From Odontesthes bonariensis (taxonomy: Eukaryota > Chordata > Actinopteri > Atheriniformes > Atherinopsidae), in assembly GCF_027942865.1 (NCBI RefSeq), contig NC_134509.1, positions 5,543,754 through 5,607,753 of the forward strand: DNA of 64,000 bases, read 5' to 3'. The notes beneath the pieces are model-generated. The model was not told the DNA's origin, made no database searches, and saw nothing but the letters and a program-made list of their open reading frames with translations. A program made the translations under genes and the position numbers. Below are positions 1-10,882 of the stretch, piece after piece (within the stretch, counting starts at the first letter, position 1; each line of letters starts with the position of its first letter).

Positions 1-635
1 ATTCTTGATTTTGTCAAAAAAGGATGTGACATTTTGCTATGAGTACGAGGATTTGTAAAGGTTACTATAAAACTTAAAAACTTCATTTGAAATGCGTTTA
101 GAGTCTGTGCATTCTTCTCCATTGATCAATAAACTACAGATTGAATTATGTTCTTGTCTGCGTTTTTCAAGGTTGCAAAAATAGGCTGTGTTTTTTTCTC
201 CTTCTTCTATCCATCTGGCTCTGGACCTCACATAAGCACCCTTGGCTTTATTCAAGTACATCACATCCAATTGGCATTGCAGGTTATTAATTCTTTCTTT
301 TTCTTCCTCAGTCCAATCTAATTTGCTATAAAGATTCATAAGTTCTTTAACCACATTTATTTCTTCTTCTCTCTTTTGTTTGTTTAGTTTTTTACTAAAT
401 GAGATTGAGAATTTTCTAATACTAAATTTGAGAAATTCCCATTTATATATTGATGTGCTAATAATGTCATCATTTTTAATATCCAAAATTAGTTTTTAGT
501 TTTTTAATTGGGAATTAAATTTCCAATAATCTTTAAATTTATTGGAAATTAATCAGATTAATAGTACAATGATCACTCAAAGGACAGTTAGAGATCACCG
601 TCTCTGTAACATACTGTGAAATTGAATGAGGTATC
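1..635 (-). mobile_element. LINE ORF2 relic, segment after the endonuclease
   Basis: The minus strand reads in an L1/Tx1-like ORF2 frame. Residues around 200-260 resemble the conserved segment between endonuclease and reverse transcriptase (RSRARWIEEGEKNTAYF, then NLEKRR). Positions 560-635 continue the end of the endonuclease domain (SNCPLSDH-type motif). An in-frame stop and AT-rich decay show it is dead. The reverse transcriptase would lie before the window start. It belongs with the segment at 862-1205; a SINE separates them. Confidence 0.75.
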
Positions 636-640
636 AACCA

Positions 641-856
641 TGGGCAGCCGTGGCTTAGTGGTTAGGGAGGCGGACTTAAGATCAGAGGGTTGCAAGTTCA
701 AGTCCCGCCATTACCTCTCCCTACACCTCTATTCATGGCTGAAGTGCCCTTGAGCAAGGCACCTAACCCCACATTGCTCCAGGGCCTGTAACCAATACCC
801 TGTATCTAAATAGATGTAAGTCGCTTTGGATAAAAAGCGTCAGCTAAGTGTAATGT
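641..856 (+). mobile_element. tRNA-derived SINE (fish V-SINE-like)
   Basis: The head has Pol III box A (GTGGCTTAGTGGTTAG) and box B (GTTCAAGTCCC). The middle has the conserved CTTGAGCAAGGCACCTAACC block. The tail is GTAAGTCGCTTTGGATAAAA followed by GTAATGTAA. The 5-bp sequence AACCA is repeated at 636-640 and 857-861. It sits in a LINE relic. The V-SINE family name is my best recollection and was not searched. Confidence 0.8.
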
Positions 857-861
857 AACCA

Positions 862-1205
862 ATAATTGATGCGTGATCTAATTTGACCATTGGGTTTGTA
901 CCAAGTAAATTGTTTGATATCTTTATTCAAGGTTCTCCAGATATCTATCAATTTGTTGCTGTTAGTAAAGTATTCTATGATAGGGTTTTTACACTCTCTT
1001 AAAAGTCTTGAAGGCCATCTATCCATCCATTCATCAGGGGTTAGATTAAAATCACCTCCAACCACTATATGATCAGTAGGAAATTTTGTATTAAGTTCTC
1101 TTATGACTTTTGATATCTGTCTATTTGACGGTCCCACATGTACACCTTGTTTTGTGCACAGTTTCCACATTATCCACACATCAGTTTTTTTTAGTGTTGT
1201 CGCAT
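862..1205 (-). mobile_element. LINE endonuclease-domain relic
   Basis: The minus-strand reading contains the APE-type endonuclease signature HIVVGGDFNLTPDEW and LIDIWRTLNKDIKQFTWYKP, ending in RIxYW, as in Tx1/L1-clade ORF2. It is 5'-truncated near 1150-1205, just upstream of the tbc1d24-like splice acceptor at 1300-1301. Part of the long minus-strand frame above 1205 is only antisense to the TBC exon. Confidence 0.8.
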
Positions 1206-1301
1206 CGTTGTCCAAGTTGGAAGATTGCCCATGACACGCACGCTCTTTGTATTTCCATTTTTCGGACCAAGTGAGTCTGAGCCTGCTCTTTTCCCTTCCA
1301 G

Positions 1302-4300
1302 GTACTGTCTCAACAAAGCGGGCCTGAACTCGGTTAAGAAGATCCTTCTTTGCCTTGGCGAATACTTCCCAGACATGAGCTTCTGCCCCATCCTTCCTGC
1401 CTTGGTCTCTCTCATCCTCCACTTCAGCGAGGACGAAGCTGAATGTTTCTACAGCGTGTCCCGACTCATCTGCTACAAAGACGATAACAAGCGTTACAGT
1501 GACCAGACTTTCCTCACCTACCGTGCTTCCTGTATGACATTCGGGGACCTTGCCAACAGGTGTTGCCGAGGCATTCGGAAGCTGATCGCCAGGTCTCACC
1601 AGAACCTTTTTGAGTTTTACTCTGACTGGATCATGTGGATTTTTGCTGACCTTCCATTCACATATGCCATCAGAGTTTTGGATGTCTACCTACTGGAGGG
1701 CTACAAGGTTCTCTACAGGTCATTTGCAACTGCACTTACGAGCCCTTTTTCCATCAACGACATGATTCGCTTTAATTTGATGCGCATCAAGACGTCAGTG
1801 CCATACAGGTGATGGAAAAACGATTAAATCGCTAGAACGCCTGTTTTGTCGCATTAAATCAATTCGCTCGAAATAGGTGGTTCAGGGCTAAGTTGTATCA
1901 CTACAGAAGTGATGGAAAAGGTTAATGCGATTCAGACTAGCCACGCATGCGCAGATGGTATTGGTAAAGCGCGAGGATTCGAATGTTGTTGTTGAGCCGC
2001 TCAGGCGCCCCATTTCACCTATCCTGTCGGTATCAAAACAGCAGCAACAACTAGTAACAACAATGTCCGATGATAAAAGAAAGAACTGGTCGAGAGCAGA
2101 GACTCTGCTTTTTTTCAACACAATTCTGGTGTTCAAGGTGGTCCTGAAGCAGCATAGTTAATTCTCGCCTCGCTCTCGTCCTCCTTCTTATATTTCTGAC
2201 GGCAATTATAAGCTGACATAGCAGCACTAGCAGCATGTTTAGTCCTATCCTACGGTCCATAACTCTAAATAAGTAACTAGCCTAATAAATAAAACGAAAG
2301 CCGATGGTGAAAAGGTACTTATAGCCTTGAAAGTTATAGCAACTGTTACTATTCCCGGAGGCTGACAATAGCCGCTTTCGGACTGTAGGAACCTTTGGCA
2401 GTTCTAATAACCTTTTAATCCGCGGGGCCGTTTTCTCCCGTGTTCGGACATACAGGAATTCGGGGTTTTCTCCCTTAGTTCCTATAACTATTTAGCTCCT
2501 TCTCCGAGGTCGGGTCTTTTCATAGTTCTGTAGAACGATCTGACGGAGGTGTGTGGTGGTCGGTAGCTACGCCCCATGTCATGCTATCACAGCTGAAATG
2601 TCTCCTCATATGACACAGACACAACCGGCGGGTGTTCAATAAGTTAAACGTACACTGGTCTCATTTGTCTGCAGCGCTGCTCTCCTTTCTTCCTTCATGA
2701 AATAAAAAAGTATCTTCTCCTGACTCTCTCTGTGAGCTTTTCCAGCCTCGATATTAGACGCCTAAAGTGATTGTCCATGATTAATATCACCATCATGCAG
2801 ATCATAAACACAGTGGCCTCCCCGCTCTCCATATTAGCTTCTTGGTGGTGTTTTTTCTACTCTCCTTACTTTTACCGTTTTGTTTTTGTGTTTGAATGTA
2901 GCGCTAAACGGCTAACGGCTAACACGTCACTGAAGCAGACGGCTGCACGCGGCGCATCAGTCCCTATCAGGTCCCGACTCATGTGCGAATGCAGACTGAA
3001 ACAGTTCCGCTGGGGAAGGATAGTTATCAGAACGAAATTCGAGGAGGGTAGTTCTGATAACTACTTTCTTAGAACGGTCTGTCCGAAAGCGGCTATTAAC
3101 AGCGCGCTACCGAGCATTCTAATTCACTACAATTCGCCACTTTTGTAATGGAAAATCATCTGGTCGAGTCAGAATAATGCGCATCAGCACGTTCCGGTGA
3201 TGTCATTTTATTTCGCTAGAATCGTCCTGTTTGATGGAAAATTTAACCGAACGCATCTTATATCGCAACAAAGTAATGCGATATAACTTTTAATTCGCTA
3301 CAGAATCTGATGGAAAAAGGGCTATAGAAATCAGAGCTTTTTTGATGTCATGCATGAACATTCCTCGAAAAAAATTCAACTAAATTTCATTAATTCTCTT
3401 TGCAGGGTGGCACTGGCTTTGCTCGATCTCTACAAGGTATCTGTGTCATCTCGAGTGGCAGATGTGGAGGACTTTAGGGCTGACATGAAAGGTTTCGTGC
3501 AGAATGTGGCTCGCCACTGCACAGCCGAGAAGCTTCTGGAAAGAGCCTTTAAAGTTCCGATTGCCACGCGGAGGGAGCTCCACCTTCTGTTCACTGCCAA
3601 TAAGGACTCCCTGATGCAAAAAGGTGTCAGCACATACCAGGAGAGGTAGGCTTCCCAACAGACCCGCCAACTAAAGGCAGGCATGTAAAAAGTATCACTC
3701 AGTGGGGTTACATGGCACTGAAGGGATCGGATAATTGGCTAAATTACAATAAGATTGAGTTATTAAGTTCATGTAGACACCTTAATCTGACAAGAAATTG
3801 GATCGGATTGGATCGGATTAAGACACCGAGATAACTGGGTTGAAAGTCAAATCAAACGTGCTTGTAGACGGTGAAGCACGTGGTGAATTAGACTTTGCCT
3901 TCTGCGCATGCTCGAGATTTTTTCCCGGGGTCGTGAAGTCAAAGGAGACGATATTACTGTTGTTGTCGCCGTCGGAAAGAAACAAACAACGCGATGGAGA
4001 ATGCTTCGTTGTGCATCGCGTTTGTGCAACAAGCAGCTCATCACAGACCAAATGTAGAGGGACGTAGCTTCATCTTGCTCTGCGTTCTCCATTTTCTCGA
4101 AATACCTGAGTTTGTTGTTGTTGTTGTTGGTGGTGGTGAAGCGGTCAACCGGAAGTGGCTCTATTAGCAATAGTTAGTCAATAATCCGATCCTTTCAGTG
4201 CCATGTAACCCCACTGACTGAAACAAAAGATAAAGAAAACAGTGCTTTTCGTCAGGGATGGCAGATATGCCAACTAATGTCATTCTAAGTATTCAAACTG

Positions 4301-7244
4301 CGACTCATTTGATTTCCATTTCCTAATATCTCTGTTTCCAATGCTCTTAAAGGAAGACGGTGGGCGCAGTGGACTTCAAGAACTTCAGCTCCAGTGTTGT
4401 GACAGAAACTGAGATGAGAGTCATGTGGGCCTGGATTCCTGAGCGCTTTGCTCTGTTCAGCCCAATTAGGTTGTTTAGTACAGCTGAACAGGGAGGAGGT
4501 CTCACTTCGTAAGTAACCTTTACTCAATAACTAGATACATATAAGAAACTGCCTGAAAAAACAAGTTTAATCATTTGTTTCTTTAGCAGCTTGAATAACG
4601 TCTTGAGTCGTTTATTGTAAAGTAATAGTTATCATTGCATTTATATTATTAGTTCACTTGATTGTATTTGATAAAGACAGTTCACGCAAGCGTACTGATC
4701 CATAATCCAGCGGCGGGTGGTATATTTGCACCATAAACATGTTTACCTTGAATGTAAAAGTCAAGTCATTTGCAGTTCAGAGGTGACAAAATGTTCAGTC
4801 TCTCAAGAGAATGTGTTATAGCTTCGTTTTTTCCACTTGTCCCAAATGTTGTAATGTCACAATGAAGCCAATGTAACCATGTGTTCAATAATGTTCAAGT
4901 CTAAATAGGTTTTTTTCACAACTTAAACCAATATATTATATCTAGTCCAAATATTTTTCAAGCCTAACCCTAACTGAATTGAAAAGCCCATGGACAATGC
5001 TCAGTGGGACAGGGATTGAATTGGATTAAATGGTGGGACAGTCTGCTATGTAACACCGCTGTCCACCCCATGCTTACCTCCTTCTCAGTGTTTTTTGGAC
5101 ATGATATAGTTGAGCTTTCAATTTTTCAAAAGAAAACTATCATTTAGTGTTTTTTGGAGCCTTGAAAATGTGACACCAACCAACGTAGCTTTCTCTCGTT
5201 CTTGAACGCTGCTGCATTGGAAAGTTATGCCCTTAAAAAACTCCAAAGGTTTTTACATATTAGTTTCAAAGGGAAATATGGTGTAAAAACCTTTAAAAGC
5301 TAAAGTTGCCAGTTGTATCAGTTTCGGGAAAAAACAAAAACAAAACAACCAATGCTTTTTTCCTTTATCTCTCTATCGTTTAGATTTTATTCACACGTGG
5401 AGGGACACGAACCAGCGGCCCTGATTATCAAATCAATGGATGACGAGGTAACATTAAAAAAGATGGATCAAACATGATAATTGTGTGTGCTTGTCCTTTT
5501 GATTTCACTTTATGATGCAACCTTAATGTGGTGAAAAACTGCTCATGGTCCATGGAACAAGTTTAGTACGCGACTAAAATATTTATATCTTTCATTTTGC
5601 AGGTTTTTGGAGCTTTTCTGTCGACAGATGTGATAGAAAGAAGAAATCACGACTCTCGGGAACTTACATATTTTGGAACTGGGGAGTGTTTCGTTTTTAG
5701 GGTGAGTCGCTGTCCTACCTTCCTTTGGAATCTAACTTTTATGTTCACATTACTCCTGACATAAGTCTTGGATACCTGCGTCAACATACGGACAAAGGAA
5801 AGATTTTTAGATGTAAATACGCTTTGTACAAATGTGCTATAAGCTCAGCCATCGCCTCTAAGAAAGCAGCACTGTGCATAATGAGGTCTACAGGTGAGGA
5901 ATGTGTCCAGACATGGGCAGTTAAATTATTGGTCCAAGTTTCTGACATGTTATTATCGCTGTGTTTCAGCGTTTCAGGCTTTTTTATTTACAAATTGAAA
6001 ATGTGAACTGTGACAGACATTACAGGGGTTATCGGTGAGGATTTTTATCATCCTGAAAATCACTATTAAACTGTCTTTAAATGGTTCAGATATAGAAAGT
6101 TATTCTACAGCCACTTGGGGTCAAAAAACATTTGCGTTTTGTAACTCTGCAGCCTGTTGTAGTCTCAAGAAAGACCAGAACTGGAAACCTTGTGTGTATG
6201 GTATGCTCATTTAACACAATTTGCCATTTTTAGGGGTGACATCATGCTGTTATTTTTCTTGTCAAGATCCCAGATAAGATGTGGGAGTTTGTTGGGAGTT
6301 TAGATTTTTTTTCACCATACCCTGCATTGCCTCCCAAACTGCTATGAAGGTTAAACAAAAATATGACTGCTCTTTCAGCTCCGTCCCGACATGGAGCGCT
6401 ACCAACGGGCAATGGTCACCATTATGAGCCGAAGAGCTTCTCATCAGCCGGTTCGAGCCAGCAACGGAGCCTCCTCACAGGTCTCGAATGGTCAAACTCT
6501 GACCTGTCCCACTGGGACCCCTCAGAACCCCAGCTACCTGATGATCCCCTTCACTGTGCCGTCAGAAGATCCCGGGACTGCCAAAGACCCCAAGAGACCA
6601 AAGGAGCAAGAGACTTCAATGTTCATAGCAGGCGATGACAGTCAACTGATTATTGGTAAATCAGCTAAAAATACAGTCAGAATATTCTTATTCTTCAAAG
6701 ATTTGTTTTGTAATTGGGCTTGTATGAAGTTATGAGCAGCTACTTTGTCACAACATTTTCTTACCGAAAATATTGCAACATGGTTCAGAGTCCTCAAAAC
6801 TGTGTGATGTAAAAGTGACGCGGTGTGCAAATCTACGATATACTATTTGCTTGATCTGCTATTAAACCCTTAAGTTGTTTTAAACTGTGGAAATGTGTAC
6901 CCGCTTTATCCCCGGTCTGATCAGCCGGGGACATTCAAACAAGGCCAGTTAAAAGAAAAAAAAAAAGAAAAAATCTCTTCATAGAGAACAATTATCTCAA
7001 CAGTTTCCTCAGCAGAGATGTGGACTCTTCAGAAGCAAATAGTGCTGACATTCATGTCATCTTTTCAGGTGGGGATGGGGGCCACGCTCTCTGCTTGCAG
7101 GAGGACTTGCAGGGAGGATACACAGAGCCGTGTGACACATTCGGAAGCAGCCCTCTCTGCAGGGAACATTTCCAGATCCAGTCCCTGGAAGTATGGGGCA
7201 TCCAGAACTCTATTTACTTATCTCAGTGTTTCCCCACTCAGTAG
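1302..7244 (+). CDS. tbc1d24-like: TBC1D24-like protein, 3' seven coding exons (partial)
   Basis: Seven exons join in frame: 1302-1718, 3406-3645, 4353-4508, 5384-5447, 5603-5701, 6379-6655 and 7069-7244, all with AG/GT borders, giving 475 residues before TAG. The first exon encodes the second half of a Rab-GAP TBC domain (SFCPILPALVSLILHF, then DEAECF, SCMTFGDL, FARV-like and EGYKVLYR blocks of TBC1D24). Exon 2 is the linker (EKLLERAF). Exons 3-7 form the TLDc domain (VPERFAL-like, GHEPAALIIK, FGAFLST, YFGTGECFVF, MFIAGD, CDTFGSSPLC, LEVWG). TBC1D24 acts at membranes in ARF6/synaptic vesicle trafficking and its TLDc domain is linked to oxidative-stress protection; that is family knowledge. 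The N-terminal half of the TBC domain is not in the window. Human TBC1D24 has most of its TBC domain in one large coding exon, whereas here the first visible exon starts mid-domain. It may therefore be a fish paralogue rather than the one-to-one orthologue. Confidence 0.9.
1741..3323. mobile_element. Non-autonomous DNA transposon with TIRs, carrying a second element
   Basis: The left end AGCCCTTTTTCCATCA at 1741 is inverted at the right end (TGATGGAAAAAGGGCT, ending 3323). GATGGAAAA subterminal repeats recur at about 1812, 1911, 3233 and 3311. No clear target-site duplication is visible. It fills most of the intron between the first two visible tbc1d24-like exons. No transposase was recognised. 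Confidence 0.65.
2367..3097. mobile_element. Nested TIR element
   Basis: AATAGCCGCTTTCGGAC at 2367-2383 is inverted as GTCCGAAAGCGGCTATT ending at 3097. It sits wholly inside the element at 1741-3323, which suggests a later insertion. Inner inverted pieces near both ends (for example GTTCTAATAACC against GTTATCAGAAC) extend the structure. The target duplication is not clear and no coding content was recognised. Confidence 0.6.
3700..4216. mobile_element. 517-bp MITE with about 37-bp TIRs
   Basis: CAGTGGGGTTACATGGCACT at 3700 continues as TGAAGGGATCGGATAATT, and the right end is its reverse complement with only one or two mismatches. ACT flanks both ends (3697-3699 and 4217-4219), a 3-bp duplication compatible with PIF/Harbinger-type elements. 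It lies in a tbc1d24-like intron. Open frames inside it look incidental. Confidence 0.75.
4509..5383 (+). other. tbc1d24-like intron without recognised features
   Basis: AT-rich intron between the exons at 4353-4508 and 5384-5447. I see no gene, clear repeat or RNA gene in it. The introns 5702-6378 and 6656-7068 are likewise unremarkable. Confidence 0.5.
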
Positions 7245-7406
7245 AAGGTGAAGAACAGCTTCATAACTCTGTTTTTTAGCCGACGCCGGGCCATTTTTTT
7301 TGTTGATGCTATTTAAAGTGAACCCGATTTGTATTCAGATTGCAGATATTTATATTGTGAAATGTAAATTTATACATGATATGAAATTCATTTACTTACA
7401 CTGAAA

Positions 7407-7416
7407 AATAAATAAA
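7407..7416 (+). promoter_or_regulatory. Polyadenylation signals of tbc1d24-like gene
   Basis: Two overlapping AATAAA hexamers lie about 165 bp after the stop codon at 7242-7244, which would give a short 3' UTR. Confidence 0.55.
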
Positions 7417-8302
7417 GAATGAACCTTCACTGTCTGGGCTCATAGTAACCACACTGCAGGAGCAGAAGCATCAAAATATTACAGCTCTGTCTGGTTTGCA
7501 TCTCCCATAAAGTTCACTGGTTTTACTGTCCTGTGTACCAGTATAAGATGTGTGGTGGTTAAAACTACAAGTTTTCTGCAGTTCAGCTGCGTTTTGTAAA
7601 CAATCTTCCATGATATAATGCTTTTACATTCCATTTGTCATTTCAATGTCTCCTAACTGACTTAGATATGTGCCTTATTATGAAGATTGAAACAAAGACA
7701 CATTTTTCATTATGTTGAACACGAACATTCAACATAAATGATGACTTATGGATAGTAGAGTTTTTTTTAAATGGAAGGTTGACATTTTGAAAAAGGGCTC
7801 CTGGTATGTTGCAGGACCAAAGCCCTCCATTTCTATTGTTTAAAAGCAGTTGTTTTTACACAAAACAGCATCTCACACATTTTACTGACAACACATGCAG
7901 CATTTGCAGTTCACCAACTGTAAAAACTGAGCAGTCATTTTAGCTGCAATTTGGTAAATAGTTTCGTTTGAAGGGGAAACAAATCTGGGACTGCATAATT
8001 TTTAACAAAATGTCATTTTGAAATATTTAATTCTGATTCCTGATAGATTTAGACAGAGCTATATTATTCTAATCTAATGTATTGGGTCATAAATGACTAA
8101 CCAAACGCGCTTTACTTTCCCAACCTATTCGATGCTGCGTCCTAGGACCGTTTGACAAAATAAGTGTTAGGGGTGGCAACTGGAAAATTCATTTTCTTTT
8201 GTTGAGTGACAATAAATAACATACTTGAAGTATGATAGGAAAAACCATGTAGGACAGTTAAGCGTATCTGGGTTCTGTGAATAATCAGCGTAGGGCTTGT
8301 GA
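7417..8302. other. Intergenic DNA, no gene seen
   Basis: AT-rich sequence after the tbc1d24-like polyadenylation signals. No conserved coding pattern or clear repeat was recognised. Confidence 0.5.
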
Positions 8303-8480
8303 GTTCAAATCAAATCAAATCAAATTTATATAGCACATTTCATGTACAAACAATTCAAATTGCTTTACATAAAATAAAAGCATTGCAGCAGGGAGTGGAA
8401 GAAGCATTAAAATACATAAAAGAATATAATGAGAAACAAATAAACTCATTTAAATGAATTTAAAAACAAGCAGTCAAGAT
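8303..8480. repeat. Dispersed fish repeat starting with a (TCAAA)n tract
   Basis: A short TCAAA array leads into TTTATATAGCACATTTCATG and AATTCAAATTGCTTTACATA, a block I recognise as common in fish genomes. The family was not assigned. Confidence 0.5.
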
Positions 8481-8570
8481 AAGTTAAAAGATGCCGTGCA
8501 GATTTCATGCATAGACACATGTTACTTTGAAAGTAAAAGTTTAATAAAAGGCATTCTTCGTTAAAAACAA

Positions 8571-9060
8571 AAACGTTGCTATCCGCACTTTTTCAGCATT
8601 TATACCGCGTCCGAAAGCCAGTCGCTACGTTGTGATATATTTCGTCGGAAAGCGCTGGATAACATATCTCATGCAACAAAATACAGTGTCGAACATGAGT
8701 GGGGAGCGCGCAGGGGAGCGCGCATCAAAGCAGAGCTGCTGTGGTTTATTTGGTGAACTGCTGAGATTTTCATCCTGCTGCTTCTTTTCACGTGTACGAC
8801 ATTTGACTGAAACCGGTGACGACAGGAGATGTGACACCCTCCTTTTGAGGATTATTAGAGAGAGGTCTGACCTAATTAAATGTGCCACACTTTCACTGTG
8901 TTGTTAGCTAACACGACAACGTTAGCATTAGCTAAGGTAGCTAGTGGTAGTCTAGTTCTACCTTTTTGTGTGTGTGTCTCATACTTCGTATTTTTAACCC
9001 TAACCCTCAGCGATAAAACGACGAACGTTATCCATAGTGCGGCTTGTCTTTCTCCAAAAT
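8571..9060 (+). promoter_or_regulatory. CpG-richer segment, possible promoter or untranslated first exon of the zinc-finger gene
   Basis: Compared with the surrounding AT-rich DNA this segment has many CpGs. It contains a possible splice donor (CTAAG then GTAGCT near 8931-8940). The zinc-finger start-codon exon at 10883 follows an acceptor-like TAG/CAG, so a noncoding exon upstream is expected. No transcript evidence is available and the frames here match nothing I know. Confidence 0.25.
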
Positions 9061-9122
9061 GTGGGGGTCATGCTAAACGGACTTCAAAAACATTTTAGCA
9101 CACTTTAGTTGCCCTGCTGATG

Positions 9123-9144
9123 TTTTTTTTTTTTTTTTTTTTTT
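9123..9144. repeat. Poly-T tract
   Basis: 22 consecutive T residues. Confidence 0.9.
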
Positions 9145-10004
9145 AAACGTCGCTGCATGTACTGTTTGATCAACAAATAAGCGTTATCAACTGGTTAAAT
9201 ATGGGCAGCCAACGTTAAAGTTTGTGTAAATGTGTAAAATACACTGTGTGTACAACTGCTGGAGGAAGTCTGCTCTTTAGGATTAATTTGAGTGTTTTAA
9301 CAAAAGCTGTTCTCTCTCGTCAGTCCAAATATCAATGAACTATAACCCAGAATGACTTCCGGAGGAGAATCGAGTGATCTCTTTCTCAGGCTAAAAACAT
9401 TATATGGCAGCCCAATTACAAAAGATAATACATTAATCACCAACCACCTTCTTTGCTCTCGGTTATTAGGTCTGGCACAACAAACAAGTAGCACAAAATT
9501 ACATTTTTATCTTGTGGAAAATGGTAAGTGACAGTATACACCCACCCCTCTTTTACAGTATCTGGATAATAGCACTTTCAGTAGAGCAATCACGGCTTGG
9601 CAATGACCTTTTTGAAGTGTCCTCACATTGTAAATCTCATGCTGGAGAAGGACTCAAAGGAGCTCAGAAGGGTTCACTGAGGAGGCCATTATCCAGCGAA
9701 GGCTAATCCATCAAGAATCACTTATTTCATACGTCCCTAAAGCCTTTGAAAAATCTTCTTTTCACCATTTCTTGGCAAAGTCTTTTCTCACATGTGGATC
9801 GCAGCCCTGACATTTTTCTAATGTTTTCCCAGGGCTTGCATGTGAGAACCCAAAAGTCTACAGCATTTAATTTGTCCCTGCTGCGGATGCTGTTAACCAA
9901 GCTCACCCCTCGGTAGTTTATCTGTTTCTGATGTTTCATCTCTTTGGGTTTTGTCTTTACAGAGTCGGTTCGGCTTCTTTAACGGAGCCTCCGAACAATT
10001 TTAT
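9145..10004. other. Intergenic DNA, nothing recognised
   Basis: No conserved coding pattern, structural RNA or clear repeat was recognised here. It may be intronic if the zinc-finger gene has a noncoding first exon upstream. Confidence 0.4.
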
Positions 10005-10380
10005 TCACAGTCATGTGAAAAGGAATGTATACCCTCTTTTAGTTTTAAGGTTAATGCATTTATTTATTTATTTTTCAATCGTCAGATGAACAATAACTGA
10101 TACATACAGAATAACAGAGGTTAAGTCAGGTGCTGCCAGTCAAATGCACGTGATTAACTGATCATCAGCAGGTGTGAGCGCCTCTACAAAAGCTCAGGTT
10201 TTTGGCAGTTTGCTTGGTGTGAAGCGTTCAGGTGTGTGTTAACACAGAGGAGAGACCGCAGTAATGATCTCAGTGAAGAAATTGTTGCGCCCCATCAAAT
10301 TGAAAAGAGTTGTAAGAACCCTTTCCCAACAGTGTGGAGTCCCATCATTAGATTCCCATAAATTTGAGCATTTCGGCAAA
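10005..10380 (+). mobile_element. Tc1/mariner-like transposon relic, 5' part
   Basis: The segment carries the fish Tc1-like leader (CTCAGGTTTTTGGCAGTTTG, GTGTGTGTTAACACA) followed by a decayed start of transposase. SNDLSEEIV, then a PHQ block and GVPS/H-type ending resemble the first helix-turn-helix of Tc1-like transposases. It stops after about 100 coding bases. The same leader appears inverted at 29820-29860. Confidence 0.65.
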
Positions 10381-10882
10381 TTTTTTTTCCCGAATTTCTA
10401 ACTGAAGAGTCCAACTGCTCGCAGACGTTAGCAGCCCGAGGAGCCACAATGCAGCTCTCCGCTGTGGCCGAGTTGAGCCTCCAAACATGACTTGAGACAG
10501 CCGTTGGACAACAACTCAGCTGCTGAATGTTATAGAAGTTATCAACACAATGTTTATTTAGTTGAGTTAATCCACAGAATTCTTGCAGACAGTTCAGGAG
10601 AGAGTTTGAGCGTCCCTTTCTTACCGACTCTGTATATTAAAAGTCATATCTTACCATACCATGTAATGAAAATGAGTTTATTCCTGTGAGAGAGCAAAGT
10701 TTTCATCCTTGCTTTCCATCACTCGTATTCACATCAGATTTTTAAAAAATTTTTTTTACCCAAAATGATCAAAATAAGTCTTAAATTCCCCATATTTCTT
10801 TCGACCACCGCTCTACAAAATTTGTTCACAATGTAATTTATCTCCGTGTGTGTTCGTGTGTTTATGTTTATAGGTTGCAGCC

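Noticed and set aside
641..715. Possible tRNA gene
   Set aside because: The box A and B match is part of a SINE with the standard fish SINE body and tail; the cloverleaf is imperfect.
844..1599. 251-codon minus-strand frame
   Set aside because: Only the 862-1205 part is LINE-derived; the rest is antisense to the tbc1d24-like exon at 1302-1718.
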